Shown here: positions 6,099 through 6,924 of the stretch, in pieces
Position numbering within the stretch: the stretch's first letter is position 1
How the letters are laid out: the number at the start of each line of letters is the position of its first letter
NCBI GenBank assembly: GCA_041485125.1
Contig: JBGPIT010000274.1
Coordinates: 1-6,924 of the forward strand
Direction: 5' to 3'
Length of the DNA stretch: 6,924 nucleotides
Source: JBGPIT01 sp041485125
GTDB lineage: Bacteria; Desulfobacterota; Binatia; UTPRO1
Made by a program: the position numbers and the translations under genes
The notes under the pieces: generated by a model
The model's database searches: none
What the model was told of the DNA's origin: nothing
The model's input: the letters and a program-made list of their open reading frames with translations, nothing else

Positions 6099-6245
6099 GT
6101 GGCACCTGCCTTGCTGAACCCCCCGCATGAGCACCCCCAAGCGGAGGAATTCGCAAATGAATGCACGAATCACAGCGGCGCTGATCGGACTGTTGTTGTT
6201 GATGTCCACGCCCGCCTTCTCGACCACGATGGTGATGATGAGTGA
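6099..6245 (+). CDS. Candidate small ORF (48 codons) overlapping the matrixin-like gene start
   Basis: GTG at 6099 follows a full AGGAGG at 6087-6092 with a 6-nt spacer, the best Shine-Dalgarno in the window. The frame runs 48 codons to TGA at 6243-6245 and overlaps the first 89 bp of the matrixin-like gene in another frame. The peptide begins MAPALLNPPHEHPQAEEF and ends HARLLDHDGDDE. It matches no family I know and has no signal peptide. It may be a leader peptide controlling the downstream gene, or the AGGAGG may have no coding role. The overlap with a real gene inflates its open length. Confidence 0.3.
   Translation: MAPALLNPPHEHPQAEEFANECTNHSGADRTVVVDVHARLLDHDGDDE
6143..6147 (+). promoter_or_regulatory. 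Ribosome binding site deciding the matrixin-like gene start
   Basis: GGAGG at 6143-6147 lies 9 nt before ATG 6157 and favours that start. An in-frame ATG at 6127 would add ten residues (MSTPKRRNSQ), making a longer basic n-region of the signal peptide; the AGGAGG at 6087-6092 is too far upstream (34 nt) to serve it. Confidence 0.6.
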
Positions 6246-6924
6246 CGAGGCTCTCACGTTGAGCTCCGACGCCGTCGTCTCCGGCACGGTCACGGACATT
6301 CGCACGGCGCGCACCGCCCGCGGTATCAACACGTACATTACCATCTCGGTCGATGAGACGCTCAAAGGATATGTCGGCTCGACGGACATCACGATCCGCG
6401 AGCTCGGCGGCGCCGTCGGCGACGACGTGCAGGGCCTCTTCGGCAGCGCGAGCTACGAGGTGGGGGAATCGGTGATCGCGTTCCTCGCACAGAACGGCGA
6501 CGGCACGCTCAGCACCAATCAAATGGCGCTCGGCAAGTTCACGATCGCGCGCGACGCGGACACCAACGAGGAAGTCGCCGTGCGCCACATCGACGAGACG
6601 GTGATGATGCTCGGCGTCGCGATGCTGCAGAGCCACGACCCCGACGGGCGCCGGCCGGCCGATGGGTTCAAGGCCCACCTGCGCGACGTCGTGCGCCAGC
6701 AGCCGGTCCCCATGTTCCGCCGTCCGCTCGACGCCGCGCCGATGCAGGCGCAGGAGATGGCGCTCGGCACCGAGGTCGCCGCCTTCAAGCTCTTCAACAA
6801 CATGCGCTGGTTCGAGCCGGACGAAGGCAAGCCGGTCAAGTACTACGTCGACGGCACCGGTGACGCGAAGATCGGGGCCACCGACTCGGTCGCGGCGATC
6901 GCCGCGGCGTTCAAAGCCTGGACC
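6157..6924 (+). CDS. Secreted matrixin-like metalloprotease, N-terminal part (3' end beyond window)
   Basis: The open frame gives 256 residues and leaves the window without a stop. Residues 1-22 form a signal peptide (MNARITAALIGLLLLMSTPA, then FS), with cleavage likely after AFS. Residues about 30-130 form a beta-rich domain with AVVSGTVTDI, a strand TYITISVDETLKG, and GESVIAFLAQNGDG then ALGKFTI. I know this arrangement from secreted bacterial proteins that carry a protease domain behind it, but it has no function I can name. A linker with several Met residues follows (about 130-215). From about 217 the sequence turns into a matrixin-like start: RWFEPDEGKPVKYYVDGTG, then AAIAAAFKAWT, the strand-then-Af.aW pattern at the front of that family. 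The HExxHxxGxxH zinc site would be downstream and cannot be checked here. The protein is exported, to periplasm or outside. A strong ribosome site and a structured leader precede it. Confidence 0.8.
   Translation, partial: MNARITAALIGLLLLMSTPAFSTTMVMMSDEALTLSSDAVVSGTVTDIRTARTARGINTYITISVDETLKGYVGSTDITIRELGGAVGDDVQGLFGSASYEVGESVIAFLAQNGDGTLSTNQMALGKFTIARDADTNEEVAVRHIDETVMMLGVAMLQSHDPDGRRPADGFKAHLRDVVRQQPVPMFRRPLDAAPMQAQEMALGTEVAAFKLFNNMRWFEPDEGKPVKYYVDGTGDAKIGATDSVAAIAAAFKAWT

Noticed and set aside
6085..6678. Minus-strand frame opposite the matrixin-like gene
   Set aside because: The plus strand has a signal peptide, a strong ribosome site and a recognisable domain order; the minus frame has none of these.
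1..6924. Defence, CRISPR, toxin-antitoxin, prophage or transposon content
   Set aside because: No spaced direct repeats, transposase, integrase, toxin or nuclease-effector pattern was seen; the real genes are housekeeping or envelope types plus one unknown.

Overview
The window is very GC-rich bacterial chromosomal DNA with tightly packed genes and no mobile element, rRNA, tRNA or CRISPR array that I could see. The gene set is a ThiI without a rhodanese domain, a CoA-type Nudix hydrolase, an Ig-like/M23 peptidase, an RNase Z-like metallo-beta-lactamase and a secreted matrixin-like protein. This would fit a GC-rich deltaproteobacterium-like lineage (Myxococcota, Binatota, Rokubacteria or similar), but the phylum is only a guess from gene style. 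No marker gene here settles it.

Layout, left to right. Positions 1-100 are a non-coding tail downstream of a leftward operon. They hold a 10-bp inverted repeat enclosing a G7C7 palindrome and four G-runs on the minus strand. The leftward operon (1610 to 101) is thiI (tRNA 4-thiouridine synthetase) followed by a small two-TPR protein whose start lies 41 bp inside the end of thiI. A 192-bp divergent intergenic region (1611-1802) holds several inverted repeats. The rightward genes then follow: a CoA diphosphatase-type Nudix hydrolase (1803-2387), a near-consensus sigma-70-like promoter (2433-2461), a membrane-anchored M23 endopeptidase (2470-3891), and a 404-residue protein I cannot name (3938-5152). 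A leftward metallo-beta-lactamase-fold hydrolase (5927 to 5160) converges on that protein with only 7 bp between stops. A 229-bp divergent region (5928-6156) follows, with a 12-bp hairpin and a competing stem. It leads into a secreted matrixin-like protein that runs off the right edge (from 6157).

How the genes work together. The thiI-TPR pair looks like one transcription unit. The M23 peptidase and the unnamed 404-residue protein look like a second, so the unnamed protein may have an envelope-related role. The Nudix hydrolase and the metallo-beta-lactamase enzyme look like independent housekeeping hydrolases. I found no clear multi-gene novel system such as defence or secretion. The parts most worth a second look are the structured non-coding segments, two small ORFs with Shine-Dalgarno sequences that overlap downstream starts, the unnamed 404-residue protein, and the unannotated N-terminal domain of the matrixin-like protein.
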